A stretch of 7,384 bases of DNA from Sphingopyxis sp. (GTDB lineage Bacteria > Pseudomonadota > Alphaproteobacteria > Sphingomonadales > Sphingomonadaceae). Both the position numbers and the translations under genes were made by a program. Under the pieces are notes generated by a model, which was not told the origin of the DNA, searched no databases, and saw nothing but the letters and a program-made list of their open reading frames with translations. The stretch is taken from contig JAAUPH010000115.1 of NCBI GenBank assembly GCA_012035435.1, forward strand, positions 1-7,384, written 5' to 3'. Shown piece after piece: positions 6,936 through 7,384 of the stretch. The first letter of the stretch is position 1; each line of letters starts with the position of its first letter.

Positions 6936-6990
6936 CGTCGCGCTCCCGTGAAGAACTTGGCCCATAGCGCGTCCCTTGATTCCGGCGACG
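6936..6990 (-). mobile_element. Remnant of an IS481-family transposase gene (first ~10 codons)
   Basis: On the minus strand, ATG at 6965 starts MGQVLHGSAT, the highly conserved N-terminus of a group of IS481-family transposases (usually MGQVLHGSATTTE...). After Thr10 (6936-6938) the match ends, and the frame reads RKPISLTEH and then a stop inside the end of dctM. The bases upstream of the ATG, to about 6990-7040, are probably the untranslated end of the element; I cannot place the terminal inverted repeat. The element is thus cut off 15 bases after the dctM stop, and the rest of the transposase and the other end are missing from the window. Confidence 0.6.
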
Positions 6991-7045
6991 ATAATGCACC
7001 ATCAAAGCCTGGGATCAAACATCTAGACCCGTCGGTTCTGCTGCA

Positions 7046-7285
7046 GGCGATCCCCGCAACACGTTGCTGGATCGCTCTGCCGACACGCAATTGCGCGACG
7101 CAGTAATGAGTGTCTCCAGCAAGATCGTCGCCGCACTTCCCGCGCCGCTGCGCCCTTCTCTTGAAAGGCCAAGCCTGCATGCGTGGGGCGGCGTCACGCC
7201 ATCGCCTGAAGGCGTCGATCTCGCGGTGCTGCGCCAAGCCATACGCGAGGAGACAAAGCTCGCCTTCGCCTACACCGACGACGAG
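7046..7285 (+). pseudogene. YafY-type (HTH/WYL) transcriptional regulator, internal fragment
   Basis: A plus frame open from 6995 encodes, from about 7046, GDPRNTLLDRSADTQLRDAV, then VSSKIVAALPAPLRPSLERP, SLHAWG, and VDLAVLRQAIREETKLAFAYTDDE. This matches the middle of YafY-family regulators: the helical region after the N-terminal HTH (KI.A.LP..LR) and the first helix and strand of the WYL domain (LR.AIRE..KL.FAY). The N-terminal HTH is missing, its place taken by the IS481 trace, and the rest of the WYL domain does not follow. It cannot bind DNA in this form and has no start site of its own apart from a chance ATG at 7106. It appears to be a broken gene between two rearrangement points. Confidence 0.55.
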
Positions 7286-7286
7286 A

Positions 7287-7384
7287 CGAATCACTTCGCC
7301 GACGTGCTGCCTCCCGGAATCGACCGATCTCGAATCGCTGCGCAATTTCCTGTTCGGGCTGCAGGCGATCGGTGGGCCGACTTA
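7287..7384 (+). other. Unidentified coding-like frame entering the window edge
   Basis: After the WYL fragment the better coding frame shifts by one. It reads ITSPTCCLPESTDLESLRNF and then LFGLQAIGGPT up to the window end, with about three quarters G/C at third positions, against about half in the WYL frame over the same bases. I do not recognise the family. It does not resemble the second half of a WYL domain, so it may be another gene joined at about 7285-7300. No start codon or ribosome site is visible. Confidence 0.25.

Noticed and set aside
1..7384. CRISPR array, tRNA, rRNA or phage defence system
   Set aside because: No regularly spaced repeats, no tRNA-like cloverleaf noticed by eye, and no nuclease, helicase or toxin-antitoxin type genes among the frames.

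Overview
The window looks like GC-rich alphaproteobacterial DNA, most probably from the Rhodobacteraceae or a close relative. I base this on codon use, the GalB-like hydratase, the LysR and TRAP protein types and a trace of an IS481-type transposase; no rRNA or marker gene confirms it. It reads as a small carbon-acquisition locus, probably for an aromatic acid or its ester, that is damaged at both ends and carries several apparent single-base frameshifts.

Layout. Bases 1-829 (minus) hold a secreted alpha/beta-hydrolase (tannase-like) N-terminus that runs in frame into a DUF1501 protein, which has one or two frameshifts and leaves the window at base 1. Bases 906-1646 (minus) encode a GalB-like 4-oxalomesaconate hydratase of the PIG-L/LmbE fold. 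A divergent promoter region (1647-1797) separates this from the plus-strand genes. These are a beta-hydroxyacid/6-phosphogluconate-dehydrogenase-like enzyme with a DUF1932 C-terminus (1798-2670), overlapping by ATGA a LysR regulator with two N-terminal winged-helix domains in tandem (2667-3849, one frameshift). A 289-base intergenic region with repeated GAATGG elements leads to a TRAP transporter operon: dctP (4139-5119), dctQ (5120-5623) and dctM (5616-6920, two compensating frameshifts). Just after dctM lies the start of an IS481-family transposase on the minus strand, cut after about ten codons. It is followed by a 5'-truncated YafY/WYL-type regulator (about 7046-7285) whose frame gives way to a different one before the window ends.

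How the parts fit. GalB acts in the gallate / protocatechuate 4,5-cleavage pathway. A tannase-like esterase would release an aromatic acid, the TRAP system would import an organic acid, and the double-HTH LysR protein would control the divergent promoters. The dehydrogenase has no assigned substrate. This link is inferred from gene order.

Five indels are needed to restore the encoded proteins: near base 18, at 217-219, 3010-3012, 5761-5765 and about 6231-6234. All but the first fall in short single-base runs. Either the source sequence has indel errors or the locus is decaying; the sequence alone cannot decide.
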